NCBI GenBank assembly: GCA_013373595.1
Contig: JABXHO010000044.1
Location: 1-64,000, forward strand
DNA: 64,000 nucleotides
Source of the DNA: Flavobacteriales bacterium
GTDB lineage: Bacteria > Bacteroidota > Bacteroidia > Flavobacteriales_D > Crocinitomicaceae
Direction of reading: 5' to 3'
The position numbers and the translations under genes are program-made. Positions 7,927-16,718 of the stretch are shown here, one piece after another (within the stretch, counting starts at the first letter, position 1; each line of letters starts with the position of its first letter). The notes below the pieces were generated by a model that was not told the origin of the DNA, ran no database searches, and saw only the letters and a program-made list of their open reading frames with translations.

Positions 7927-9872
7927 AGGTAGCACTGCTCGGAAATCCAAATACAGGTAAAACTTCCATCTTTAATATCTTGACGGGATTACGTCAGCAG
8001 GTAGGAAACTTTCCGGGAGTTACTGTCGATCGAAAAGCAGGTAAATTTAAGATTGAAGACAAGGAGTGCACACTCATTGATTTCCCAGGAACGTACAGCA
8101 TTTATCCACGATCGAAAGACGAAGCAGTCGTTTACAAGTGTTTGTCGGATAGAGAACATCCTGATTTTCCAGATGTAGCAGCCGTGGTTGTTGACAAGGC
8201 AAATCTGGAACGAAACTTATTATTTTTCTCACAAGTATACGACCTCCAGATTCCAACAGTGATGATCTTGAACATGACGGATCTCGCACAACGGAAGGAA
8301 GTTCAATACGATGTGGAAGGTTTGAGAGCGCTTTTTCCTGAAGCGGTCATTGTGGAATCAAATGCACGAATCAAATCAGGAAAAGAACGAATAGAAAATG
8401 CAATAGTGAATGCTCCAAAGCGAAAAGGACATTCATTCATGAAGAATACAGCGCTTTTAAATCATGATGATTTGGAAGCCCAAGAAGGTGAAACAGAAGC
8501 ACGTTTTGCCATGATTCGAAAATTGCTTTCCTCCATTCAAATTGTGCAAGAGAAAGAAACAACACGATCGGAAAAATTGGACCGTATTCTCGTGCATCCT
8601 GTTTTTGGTTATGTCATTTTTGCAGTCATCCTCCTGACGATTTTCCAGTTTATTTATTCGTTTTCGACCATTCCTATGGATTGGATCGACTCTGGATTTG
8701 CCAGTTTGAGTGAGTGGACTGCTAGTGTAATGCCCTCAGGTGTATTTACAGATTTGGTGACGCAAGGAATCATTCCGGGAGTTGGCGGAGTGGTCATTTT
8801 TATACCGCAAATCGCCTTGTTATTTTTCTTTATCGGAATCCTAGAAGAAACAGGGTATTTGTCGAGAGTTGTGTTCATCATGGATCGAGTTATGCGTCCG
8901 CTAGGGTTGAACGGTAAGAGTGTGGTTCCACTGATGTCGAGTGTTGCCTGCGCAATTCCGGGTGTCATGGCAGCGCGAACAATTGCCGACTGGAAAGAAA
9001 GAATGATTACGATTCTTGTTGCGCCTTTGATGAGTTGTAGTGCACGAATTCCCGTATACACCTTGTTGATCGCTTTGGTAATTCCAAATGAAACGGTTGG
9101 AGGAATCTTTGGGCTGCAAGGCTTGGTGCTATTTGGTTTATATGCATTGGGCACGTTGAGCGCCTTGTTGGTCGCGTGGATTTTGAAAATGATCATCAAA
9201 ACCAAGGAAAAAGGGTTCTTGCTCTTGGAAATGCCTTCATACAAGTCGCCTCGATGGGGCAACGTAGGGATGACAGTGCTGGAAAAGGTACGCATCTTTG
9301 TTTGGGATGCAGGAAAGGTGATTTTAGCAATTTCCATCATCTTGTGGGCAATGGCAACGTACGGTCCCGGTGATCGCATGGAGAAAGCAGGGAAAATGGC
9401 TGAGCAACAGGCGGTAGAATTGCATTTGAGTGAGAGTGAAAAAGACCAATTGATAGCTTCAGCAGAATTGGAGAATTCCTACATTGGAATCATGGGGAAA
9501 ACAATTGAACCCGCTATTCGACCACTTGGCTACGACTGGAAAATTGGAATTTCACTCATTACTTCCTTCGCGGCGCGTGAAGTGTTCGTTGGATCGATGG
9601 CAACCATTTATGCCGTAGAAGACGACGGCGAAGAGAATAGAACGCTTATCGAAAAAATGAGGGCAGCCAAGAATCCTGACGGTTCACTTGTTTATTCGCT
9701 CGCAACAGGCGTTAGCTTAATGGTATTTTTCGTTTTTGCGATGCAATGTATGTCAACGCTCGCAATTGTTAAGCGGGAAACACGAAGTTGGAAATGGCCT
9801 TTCATTCAAGTTGGATACATGGGAGTTCTGGCGTATCTTGCGTCATGGCTCACTTATACATTGTTAAGTTAA
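7923..9872 (+). CDS. feoB: Ferrous iron transporter FeoB
   Basis: FeoB is the inner-membrane ferrous-iron permease, with an N-terminal GTPase domain. The 649-residue protein shows G1 GNPNTGKT (residues 7-14), switch I GNFPGVTVDR, G3 DFPGTYS (about 53) and G4 NMTD (about 120). The membrane half has two gate repeats, carrying the conserved SSVACAIPGVMAAR with CSARIPVY segment and, near the C-terminus, SLITSFAAREVFVGSMATIYA. About eight hydrophobic segments are visible. It is slightly shorter than the E. coli protein because the cytosolic linker is reduced. It overlaps feoA by four bases and its stop overlaps the next start by one base (TAATG). Confidence 0.97.
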   Translation: MKVALLGNPNTGKTSIFNILTGLRQQVGNFPGVTVDRKAGKFKIEDKECTLIDFPGTYSIYPRSKDEAVVYKCLSDREHPDFPDVAAVVVDKANLERNLLFFSQVYDLQIPTVMILNMTDLAQRKEVQYDVEGLRALFPEAVIVESNARIKSGKERIENAIVNAPKRKGHSFMKNTALLNHDDLEAQEGETEARFAMIRKLLSSIQIVQEKETTRSEKLDRILVHPVFGYVIFAVILLTIFQFIYSFSTIPMDWIDSGFASLSEWTASVMPSGVFTDLVTQGIIPGVGGVVIFIPQIALLFFFIGILEETGYLSRVVFIMDRVMRPLGLNGKSVVPLMSSVACAIPGVMAARTIADWKERMITILVAPLMSCSARIPVYTLLIALVIPNETVGGIFGLQGLVLFGLYALGTLSALLVAWILKMIIKTKEKGFLLLEMPSYKSPRWGNVGMTVLEKVRIFVWDAGKVILAISIILWAMATYGPGDRMEKAGKMAEQQAVELHLSESEKDQLIASAELENSYIGIMGKTIEPAIRPLGYDWKIGISLITSFAAREVFVGSMATIYAVEDDGEENRTLIEKMRAAKNPDGSLVYSLATGVSLMVFFVFAMQCMSTLAIVKRETRSWKWPFIQVGYMGVLAYLASWLTYTLLS

Positions 9873-10003
9873 TGCAAGAAATACTAGTCATAGCGTTCGT
9901 GTCAGTTGCCGTATTCTTTATCGGGAAATTGATCTATAAACAATTCTTCGCAAAGGAAACCAAGTGCGAAAGCTGCGCTGTTGGCAAAATGGCAAACGAT
10001 TAG
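9872..10003 (+). CDS. FeoB-associated Cys-rich membrane protein
   Basis: This 43-residue protein starts at the ATG at 9872, which overlaps the FeoB stop. It has one N-terminal membrane helix (roughly residues 3-20) and a short basic stretch followed by a CESC motif near the C-terminus. Small single-helix proteins with a CxxC tail directly after feoB form a known family (FeoB-associated Cys-rich membrane protein) that may replace FeoC. The CxxC may bind iron or an iron-sulfur centre, which is inference. The overlap indicates translational coupling with feoB. Confidence 0.8.
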   Translation: MQEILVIAFVSVAVFFIGKLIYKQFFAKETKCESCAVGKMAND

Positions 10004-10015
10004 TTTTCCAAAAAC

Positions 10016-11686
10016 CTACTCAAAATCCAATCCGCGATTTTTAAGCATTCGCTTCACGAATAGGGCGAAGAATGCCAGATAAAGGAAACAAAGTGTTCCA
10101 ACGATAAATGAAGGATGAATCCCAATAACATCGGCTAATTTTCCTTGAAGTGGCGGAATAATGGCTCCTCCGAGAATCATCATGACTAAGAACGCAGATC
10201 CTTGTGTTTGGAATTTCCCTAATCCAGCAAGTGATAAGGAGAAAATACTTGGCCACATAATCGAACAGAAGAGCCCTGCGCTTAGAAATGAATAGACAGC
10301 AAAGGTTCCCGTATTCATGAGTCCGATAATCGTTGCAATGGCTCCCAAGGTTCCAAAAACGGCCAATGTGAGAGCAGGTTTGTCGTTGGTGATATAAAAT
10401 GCAGCAATTTGAACGAGCACACACAAAATGTACCAGTACAAGGGCGAGATATCATATCCTGAAAGCTTAGTTGAAAGTAAGACCACACCAAAGGCCACTA
10501 GTGGAACGACAAATCGCAAAATCTGGCGAAGTGAATTCTTCATTTTAAACGCATTGATGGAACCTGCCCAGCGTCCAATCATCAAGCTGCCCCAATACAT
10601 CGCAATGAAAGGGGGAATTTCAGAACTTGAATAGCCGCCAAATTCTTCTCCTTTCAATAATTCACCAAGATTACTGCCAATCGCTACTTCAACTCCTACG
10701 TAAACAAAGATCGCAAGCATTCCAAAGGTCAATTGTGGATACTGCATAGCTCCCCAGCCGATTTTTTTCTTCGAAGCAATGAAGGAACTAATGAGGAGTC
10801 CACCAACTATGATAAGCAAGCCAGCACCCAAACCTACAATTCGTATTTGTTCAGCAAATTCTAAGGACCAGTCTAAATTGGGCAAATAGCTATAAAAAAC
10901 GGGAGAAAACGCAGCAATGAGTAAACCTGTAATCATTAACATCGATGACATTGCTTTTGTTGGCGAGGTCGTTATACTGGATGAAAGCTCTGTGTCAATT
11001 AATTCCTCGTTTGGGGTTGGATCGTCTGCAACTTTACCATCTGGTACGCGTTTCGAAAGTGCTAGTAAGATGGCAATCCCAAGAAAAAGCGCTCCAACAC
11101 AGGCGTACAATATGATTACTTTCGATAAGCTCAATCCAGCAATCATTTCGTCGCTCATGGCAGATGCTGTTCCGAAAAGTGCAAGAGAAACAATGAGAGG
11201 ACCAATGGTTGTACCAAGGCTGTTTACACCTCCACCCAGGTTAATTCGACTACTTCCTGATTTTTCGTCGCCCAAGGAAATCATGAACGGGTTGGCAGAG
11301 GTTTGTTGAAGTGAAAACCCTAGTGCTACAATGAACAAACCGAGAAGCATTCCAGAGAAAACATTTCCATAAACGGATACGATCATAGCCCCCGCGCCGA
11401 GTGCAGAAAAAAGTAATCCGAAAATGATACTCTTTTTGTAGCCCCAACTACCGACCAAATCTCGACCTGTTAAGGTCCCGAAAACAAACAATCCTAGTGC
11501 TCCTAGGTAATACGCACCATAAAATGCGAAGTCGATGAGCTGACTTTGAAATTGGTCTAAGTGAAAGTACTCTTTACAAAACGGAATGAAAACACTATTT
11601 CCCGCAGCGATGAATCCCCAGAAAAAGAAAACGAGAGTTACCGTTGTTAACGCTCCGTAATTTGTTGGTTTTAGCTTGTTGTCCAT
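10016..11686 (-). CDS. FucP/GluP-like sugar:proton symporter (MFS), enlarged
   Basis: This 556-residue inner-membrane carrier belongs to the fucose-galactose-glucose:H+ symporter branch of the major facilitator superfamily. Hallmarks are [11 protein letters not shown] in helix 1, the [21 protein letters not shown] loop (helix 2-3 region), and [14 protein letters not shown], where the NPF motif is typical. Usual members have about 410-440 residues. Here an insert between about residues 215 and 335, after helix 6, contains a hydrophilic stretch ([13 protein letters not shown]) and at least two additional hydrophobic helices, so 14 helices are predicted. The substrate is probably a hexose, by family only. 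It converges on the feo operon with 12 bases between stops. Confidence 0.85.
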   Translation of the reverse strand: MDNKLKPTNYGALTTVTLVFFFWGFIAAGNSVFIPFCKEYFHLDQFQSQLIDFAFYGAYYLGALGLFVFGTLTGRDLVGSWGYKKSIIFGLLFSALGAGAMIVSVYGNVFSGMLLGLFIVALGFSLQQTSANPFMISLGDEKSGSSRINLGGGVNSLGTTIGPLIVSLALFGTASAMSDEMIAGLSLSKVIILYACVGALFLGIAILLALSKRVPDGKVADDPTPNEELIDTELSSSITTSPTKAMSSMLMITGLLIAAFSPVFYSYLPNLDWSLEFAEQIRIVGLGAGLLIIVGGLLISSFIASKKKIGWGAMQYPQLTFGMLAIFVYVGVEVAIGSNLGELLKGEEFGGYSSSEIPPFIAMYWGSLMIGRWAGSINAFKMKNSLRQILRFVVPLVAFGVVLLSTKLSGYDISPLYWYILCVLVQIAAFYITNDKPALTLAVFGTLGAIATIIGLMNTGTFAVYSFLSAGLFCSIMWPSIFSLSLAGLGKFQTQGSAFLVMMILGGAIIPPLQGKLADVIGIHPSFIVGTLCFLYLAFFALFVKRMLKNRGLDFE

Positions 11687-11759
11687 TGAAAATGATCCTT
11701 TAGGACAAGCAAAATAAGGAGAATCTGCTTCAATCGGTCAAATAGAATCCGATTTTTAT

Positions 11760-13160
11760 TTAGTTCTCTTTTACAAATACAGCAGTTCCTACTTCGGTGC
11801 GAATGTAGTAGGTTCCTGAAGCCAATTCTGAGAGGTCAATTTGTCTAGACATGAATGAAGCGTCACTATGAATAACAAGCAGTTCTTCTCCTCTAATTGA
11901 ATACACGCCAACATAACTCGTTTTGGAAGGAACGCGAAGCGTGATCAATCCTTTTGTTGGGTTTGGGTAAACAGTTATGCTCGAAGCACTTCCGTCGTTG
12001 GTCACGGAACGAATGCCAGATGGATTTACCGATCCATCGAAGTCATACTGATCGATTCGGTAGTACGATGTGCCCGACAATGGTGATCGATCCACAAACG
12101 AATACTTCAATAATTTTTCGGAATATCCAGACGCAGCCGCAGTTCCAACTTTTTCCCAAGTATGTCCATCGGCAGAACGCATGATGTTGAAATAGTCACT
12201 CGAATGCTCAGAGTAGGTTTCCCAATAAAGAAGGGAACTAGCCGTTTTTTCATCGTATATCGCATCGAATACACCGAGCTCAACGGGAAGAAGAACCTGA
12301 ATCGTTCGACAATTCTGAACATCGCAATTTCCAACATGAGGAGCAGGACGAACGGGAACTGTAGGAGCATTATTAACTTCCGTTAATGCCGATGAATTTA
12401 CACAACTTGCGATTGAGTGAGTGGCTCCTGGCGCTCTCCAAAATTCTATTGTATTGTTTGCTGTTGGCGATGATTGGAGGATCAACTCGGATGAATACCG
12501 TATGGTAGCGGTTTGACTGTTGTTAGAACGCGTAATTCGATTTGTGGGGCCTCCGCAATTCTGCATGTATTGAAAACGGTTCGTTACAATCTCACTGTTT
12601 TCTCCCAAACACATAAAACATCCATTCAAACAATTGAGTGTTCCTCCAACAGAGATATATCCGTTGTTCTTGATGTAGGCCGTCTGGTTGTTGTTTTGAG
12701 GTGTTCTGATACTTCCAGAAACGAAAAGTCGCGCAGAGTCAGACTCATTGTAAAAGTAGTTGCCAATGTTTTGAAATTCCATCGCTCCAGTTACTTCGAC
12801 TGTTCCGTAATTGATGATTCCGATGTTATTGTTCATCAGAAGACCATTTGGAAACGATAAGGTGGCACCGCATTCAACAACAATAATTCCCGAATTCCAG
12901 TTTCCCGAGAGTGTTGTATTCGCACAAATTCGAATCATTCCTCCATTTAAGTTCACGCCTGAGAAACTGTAAATAGCATCATCTGTTTTGCATAGTCCGT
13001 AGGTTTGTCCAGGATCAACAGAAACGTTATTAAACAACGGAGGATACAGTCCGCAATCAGAAGCCGCAACCGTAGGAGGAAAGCCTGAACATTGTGATTG
13101 AGAAAAGTGTATGGAGAAAAATAAAAATACCGAAAGGAGTACGAAATGGGAGTATTTCAT
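11760..13160 (-). CDS. T9SS-exported beta-rich surface protein
   Basis: This is a 466-residue protein with a signal peptide (MKYSHFVLLSVFLFFSIHFSQSQ). Residues 25-270 are rich in short G/N/V strands with repeated 'cGaTLSFpnGLlmNNNIGIINyGTVEVTG' style turns, suggesting a beta-helix or beta-solenoid. A region near 290-380 matches the FN3-like module common in this phylum (the SYYRIDQYDFDGS element). A T9SS sorting domain starts with VYPNPTKGLITL and ends VFVKEN. No enzyme motif is visible. The gene stands alone between the sugar carrier and the aldehyde dehydrogenase. Surface or matrix location follows from the sorting domain; function is unknown. Confidence 0.75.
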   Translation of the reverse strand: MKYSHFVLLSVFLFFSIHFSQSQCSGFPPTVAASDCGLYPPLFNNVSVDPGQTYGLCKTDDAIYSFSGVNLNGGMIRICANTTLSGNWNSGIIVVECGATLSFPNGLLMNNNIGIINYGTVEVTGAMEFQNIGNYFYNESDSARLFVSGSIRTPQNNNQTAYIKNNGYISVGGTLNCLNGCFMCLGENSEIVTNRFQYMQNCGGPTNRITRSNNSQTATIRYSSELILQSSPTANNTIEFWRAPGATHSIASCVNSSALTEVNNAPTVPVRPAPHVGNCDVQNCRTIQVLLPVELGVFDAIYDEKTASSLLYWETYSEHSSDYFNIMRSADGHTWEKVGTAAASGYSEKLLKYSFVDRSPLSGTSYYRIDQYDFDGSVNPSGIRSVTNDGSASSITVYPNPTKGLITLRVPSKTSYVGVYSIRGEELLVIHSDASFMSRQIDLSELASGTYYIRTEVGTAVFVKEN

Positions 13161-13296
13161 GATCTAGTAATGATGAGCGTAAAATTTGTTCGCCCCAAAA
13201 TTAGTGAATTACCAGCGATGCAATTCACTATATCGGTGGAACTTCACATGTTTCGCGCAGTCAATGATTGAAAGGTCTATTTCGTAGAGTTTACGG

Positions 13297-14886
13297 TCAG
13301 TTGAGCGCCTCCCGTGTGTCGAAATTGTTGACTTTTCGTGAAATCTTTAATGGGTTCCCGTTCTTGAGTTCATCAGGAAGCAATTCATCCGGCCAATTTT
13401 GATAAGAAACAGGTCGAATCCAACGTTGGATAGAATCTGAACCGACAGCTGTGAAACGCGAATCGGTGGAGGCTGGGTATGGACCTCCATGTATCATCGA
13501 TGGACATACTTCGACTCCTGTTGGAACACTGTTGAAAATCATACGACCCACTCGATCTTGCAAGGCTCGAACAATTTCGGGGTGTTCGCTAATTTCAGCT
13601 TCTTCGGTAAGAAGAGTTCCTGTTAGCTGACCTTCCAACTCTTCGATGATGCGCGCCAATTGATCCAGATCATCGCATTGAACGACAAGTGAAAACGGCC
13701 CAAAAATTTCTTCGTGAAGCGTTGGGTTTTGGTAAAATAACGTTCCGTCTACAGTGGCAATTCCTTGCTGTGCATAGTTGGGTTCATCCGACTTTATGCT
13801 ATGATTCACGATTTTCGTTCCATCTTGCTGTAGCAACTTCAGTTTTCCACTTTCAAAATTATTCGCGATGGTGGGGTGAAGCATGCACGTTGGTTTTTTA
13901 CGCGTAATTTCAATTCCAAGCACTTCCATAAATTCGGTTAATTCATCCGATTTCACACCAAGAATTAACCCCGGATTTGTACAAAACTGACCCGTTCCGA
14001 GCGTGATAGACTCAGCATACTGCTCTGCAATTGAATGTAAATTTTCGCGTAAATAATTCGGCATCAAAACAACAGGATTGACACTTCCCATCTCTGCAAA
14101 AACGGGAATCGGTTCTTTCCGTTTGGCTGCCAAATCGAGGAGTGCACGTCCACCGCGTATGCTTCCCGTAAACCCTACGCCCTTCACATCAGGGTGCTTC
14201 ACCAAATCAACACCAACCTCAGTTCCACGACTATTTAAGTTCGAAAATACGCCATTCGGCATCCCTGTTTTTTCTGCTGCGCGGATAATGGCTGCAGCAA
14301 CCAACTCAGAAGTGCCGGCGTGCATCGGATGACCTTTCACTATTACAGGACAACCTGCCGCTAAAGCACTTGCCGTATCTCCCCCAGCCGTGGAATAGGC
14401 CAATGGAAAGTTGCTGGCTCCAAACACAACGATTGGACCAATGCCAATATTCATTTTACGCAAATCGGGTTTGGGCTTCGGTGTTCGATCGGGCATAGCG
14501 GTATCAATTCGTGCTTCCACCCAAGATCCTTCGCGCGCCACTTCGGCAAACATGCGTAAAGTAGAAACGGTGCGCAACCTTTCTGCCAAAGCGCGATCGT
14601 TCGGCAAGCCAGATTCGCTCATGTAAACAGTGATCAATTCGTCTCCCAACGCTTCCATTTCTTCGGCAATCGCCTCCAAAAAAGTGGCTTTTCGCTCACC
14701 AGACATCCCTCGAAACTCTCCAAAAGCTTCCTGCGCTAACGCCACAGCTTCGTTGATTTCCACATTAGATGCTTCTGTGAAAATGGTCTCATTTTCGGTA
14801 TTTAGTTTGGGGTTAAACGTTCGGAACTTTACATGTCCTTCCGCTTTCAATGTATTTCCAACTTGATTTTTTCCTGTTAACTGCAT
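13297..14886 (-). CDS. NADP-dependent aldehyde dehydrogenase, 2,5-dioxovalerate (ketoglutarate semialdehyde) type
   Basis: This 529-residue enzyme belongs to the ALDH branch whose members oxidise alpha-ketoglutarate semialdehyde to 2-oxoglutarate in pentose/sugar-acid and hydroxyproline breakdown. I see IVVFGASNFPLAYSTAGGD (cofactor and Asn region), VKGHPMHAGTS, VGFTGSIRGG (the nucleotide-binding turn), the catalytic Glu in FAEMGSVNPV and the nucleophile Cys in GTGQFCTNPG. The start was placed at the ATG at 14884-14886 (MQLTGKNQ). An open frame runs 101 codons further upstream, but that text does not resemble ALDH and a promoter-like pair lies inside it. No sugar-acid genes are adjacent, so the pathway is inferred from family alone. 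Confidence 0.85.
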   Translation of the reverse strand: MQLTGKNQVGNTLKAEGHVKFRTFNPKLNTENETIFTEASNVEINEAVALAQEAFGEFRGMSGERKATFLEAIAEEMEALGDELITVYMSESGLPNDRALAERLRTVSTLRMFAEVAREGSWVEARIDTAMPDRTPKPKPDLRKMNIGIGPIVVFGASNFPLAYSTAGGDTASALAAGCPVIVKGHPMHAGTSELVAAAIIRAAEKTGMPNGVFSNLNSRGTEVGVDLVKHPDVKGVGFTGSIRGGRALLDLAAKRKEPIPVFAEMGSVNPVVLMPNYLRENLHSIAEQYAESITLGTGQFCTNPGLILGVKSDELTEFMEVLGIEITRKKPTCMLHPTIANNFESGKLKLLQQDGTKIVNHSIKSDEPNYAQQGIATVDGTLFYQNPTLHEEIFGPFSLVVQCDDLDQLARIIEELEGQLTGTLLTEEAEISEHPEIVRALQDRVGRMIFNSVPTGVEVCPSMIHGGPYPASTDSRFTAVGSDSIQRWIRPVSYQNWPDELLPDELKNGNPLKISRKVNNFDTREALN

Positions 14887-14905
14887 AGTGCGAATTGTAG
14901 AATCA

Positions 14906-14938
14906 CGAAGGTATATTTTGTCAGTGAATTGAGCAAAA
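14906..14938 (-). promoter_or_regulatory. Candidate aldehyde dehydrogenase promoter
   Basis: On the minus strand TTTTG (14938-14934), 20 bases, then TACCTTCG (one change from TAnnTTTG). The position supports the ATG at 14886 as the start. The rest of the gap to 15214 is AT-rich and shows no gene or clear repeat. Confidence 0.4.
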
Positions 14939-15214
14939 GCGATTTTTTTGAAACAAAAATGTAACCCAACCCTAAAATTTGCCTTCCCGAGTACAGTTTG
15001 AAAAGCTGTGCAATGTCTTCCCACATATTTCGGAATTTGAATGCTTTTTCGCCAAACAAAAACGTGTTGGATCACGAGTGAAGTTACGTAGTAAAATTGA
15101 ATAAATGAAACAAATTTGTAACTAGTAAAGCGCATTTTTATGAAAAAAGAATCAATATTTCTTGTACAACTAATCTTAAAGCGATACATTGCAACCAGTT
15201 AATAATAACCACCT

Positions 15215-15898
15215 ATGATGAAATCCCTCCTTCTCTTCCTTAGTTTTGCTGTTACGGTTTTGTTTATTTCTTCGTGTACCAAAGACAAAACACCATGTAC
15301 TACTTGTCCAACAGTAGGAACAGATTGTGAAGACATCCAAAACGTGAAGAACTTCTTTGCATTTAAAGAAGGCTCTTGGTGGGTGTATGAAGAGGAGACA
15401 TCAGGAGTCAGAGATTCCGTTTACGTAACCGAATACCAAAACGATCCAAGCAATTACAATTTTGATGTGCGGGTGTATAGTTCGTATCAAGACTATTATT
15501 ACCATTATTGGCCTGAGTTTTCGAGTGGAGCACAGTCGTGTAATGAAAGCGGTCTGTTATGTGAACGCTGTTTGTCTGTGAAAAGATCAAAATACAAACC
15601 AGGTGATTTTGTTGCAGAAGGAAAGTGTTTCTTCTTTATTCCAAAAGTGGGGCAGTTTGATTATGTATACAATACAGAGTTACCCAATAATAGGGTTACA
15701 ATAAGTTCTATTTCTGATAGTTTCACCTATTCGAATTACACTTATCAACGAACGGTAGAAGTTAATGAGGATAATACGTATATGGAAGGGATACAGCCGA
15801 CCAATCATTATTTCTCTGAAAATGTTGGTTTAATCCGAAAAGAACTTCTCGATAGTAATCAAGTGTGGAATCTAGTCAATTATCATATTCAAGAATAA
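15215..15898 (+). CDS. Cys-rich lipoprotein, first copy of a tandem pair
   Basis: I do not recognise this 227-residue family. It has a lipoprotein signal with lipobox FISSC (Cys21), so it should be lipid-anchored, probably in the outer membrane. Directly after the anchor comes a Cys-rich stretch, KDKTPCTTCPTVGTDCED, and further cysteines lie near residues 107-130 (CNESGLLCERC). It shares most of its sequence with the next gene: N-terminus, the FFAFKxGSWWVYEEE block, SSYQDYYYHYW, KRSKYKPGDF, and the C-terminal block from DNTYMEG to QVWNLV. The pair precedes a giant T9SS protein on the same strand. The closely conserved blocks suggest a recent tandem duplication. Binding or structural roles cannot be assigned. 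Confidence 0.7.
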   Translation: MMKSLLLFLSFAVTVLFISSCTKDKTPCTTCPTVGTDCEDIQNVKNFFAFKEGSWWVYEEETSGVRDSVYVTEYQNDPSNYNFDVRVYSSYQDYYYHYWPEFSSGAQSCNESGLLCERCLSVKRSKYKPGDFVAEGKCFFFIPKVGQFDYVYNTELPNNRVTISSISDSFTYSNYTYQRTVEVNEDNTYMEGIQPTNHYFSENVGLIRKELLDSNQVWNLVNYHIQE

Positions 15899-16006
15899 CC
15901 AACCAAAAGGATAGTATTCCTTTCTAACTAAATGAAAAACAAAATTTAAATTTATCATGCATTTTGTTCATCTAATATTAACTACTCCCCAAGTAAATCC
16001 TGGCGG

Positions 16007-16702
16007 ATGAAGACTTTAAAACTTCGATACATTACGTTGTTGATCCTGCTAATCTTAGGAGTTTCGCTTGTTCCTTCGTGTAATAAAGATAAAACACCAT
16101 GTACTACGTGCCCAACGGTAGGAACAGATTGTGAAGACGTCAAAAACGTGAAGAAATTTTTTGCGTTTAAATTAGGTTCATGGTGGGTGTATGAAGAGGA
16201 AAACTCAGGAGTCAGAGATTCTGTATATGTTACAGAATACGTTGAAAATCCCAATACAGCTGCATTTGATTCCCGTGTTTACAGTACTTATCAGGACTAT
16301 TATTATCATTATTGGGCGGCATGGGGTTCCACTTCGCAGCAATGTAGTGATGATGGAATTATTTGTCATCAATGTGTCAAGGTGAAAAGATCTAAATACA
16401 AGCCAGGTGATTTTGTTGATGAGGCTACGTGCTTTATGTTTTTACCCGTTATTGGAAATAAGGATTATAACTATAACTATAGTTATCCAGATAACTATAT
16501 CCACACCGAGGATGTATTGGATTCATTTTCAATAGCTAATTTGAACTTTAACAGAACAGTAAGGTTATTTGAAGATAACACATATATGGAGGGAGTTCAA
16601 CCGACCAATCATTATTTCTCTGAAGGTGTTGGTTTAATCCGAAAAGAACTTTTGGATAGCAATCAAGTTTGGAATTTAGTCGACTATTACATACAAGAAT
16701 AA
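16007..16702 (+). CDS. Cys-rich lipoprotein, second copy of the tandem pair
   Basis: This 231-residue paralogue of the preceding gene has lipobox VPSC (Cys25) and the same KDKTPCTTCPTVGTDCED stretch right after the anchor. The CxxxxxxCxxC cluster is preserved (near residues 111-123), as are all long conserved blocks. The middle section (about residues 150-185) differs most, with Tyr/Asn-rich text in place of the first copy's. The signal peptides also differ. It ends 16 bases before the giant T9SS gene, so these two are very likely co-transcribed. The 108-base gap from the first copy holds no clear terminator with a T-run, so all three may form one operon. Confidence 0.7.
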   Translation: MKTLKLRYITLLILLILGVSLVPSCNKDKTPCTTCPTVGTDCEDVKNVKKFFAFKLGSWWVYEEENSGVRDSVYVTEYVENPNTAAFDSRVYSTYQDYYYHYWAAWGSTSQQCSDDGIICHQCVKVKRSKYKPGDFVDEATCFMFLPVIGNKDYNYNYSYPDNYIHTEDVLDSFSIANLNFNRTVRLFEDNTYMEGVQPTNHYFSEGVGLIRKELLDSNQVWNLVDYYIQE

Positions 16703-16718
16703 TCTAAAAACACATACT

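Noticed and set aside
8654-9379. 241-codon open frame on the minus strand opposite feoB
   Set aside because: It lies fully inside feoB in another frame, has no family resemblance and is explained by codon bias of the real gene.
14887-15189. 101-codon N-terminal extension of the aldehyde dehydrogenase
   Set aside because: The text is basic and Phe-rich, unlike ALDH, and a promoter-like pair lies within it.
15903-15928. AAAGGA..TCCTTT hairpin between the two lipoproteins as a terminator
   Set aside because: The stem is only 6 bp, without a clear T-run, so it does not establish separate transcripts.
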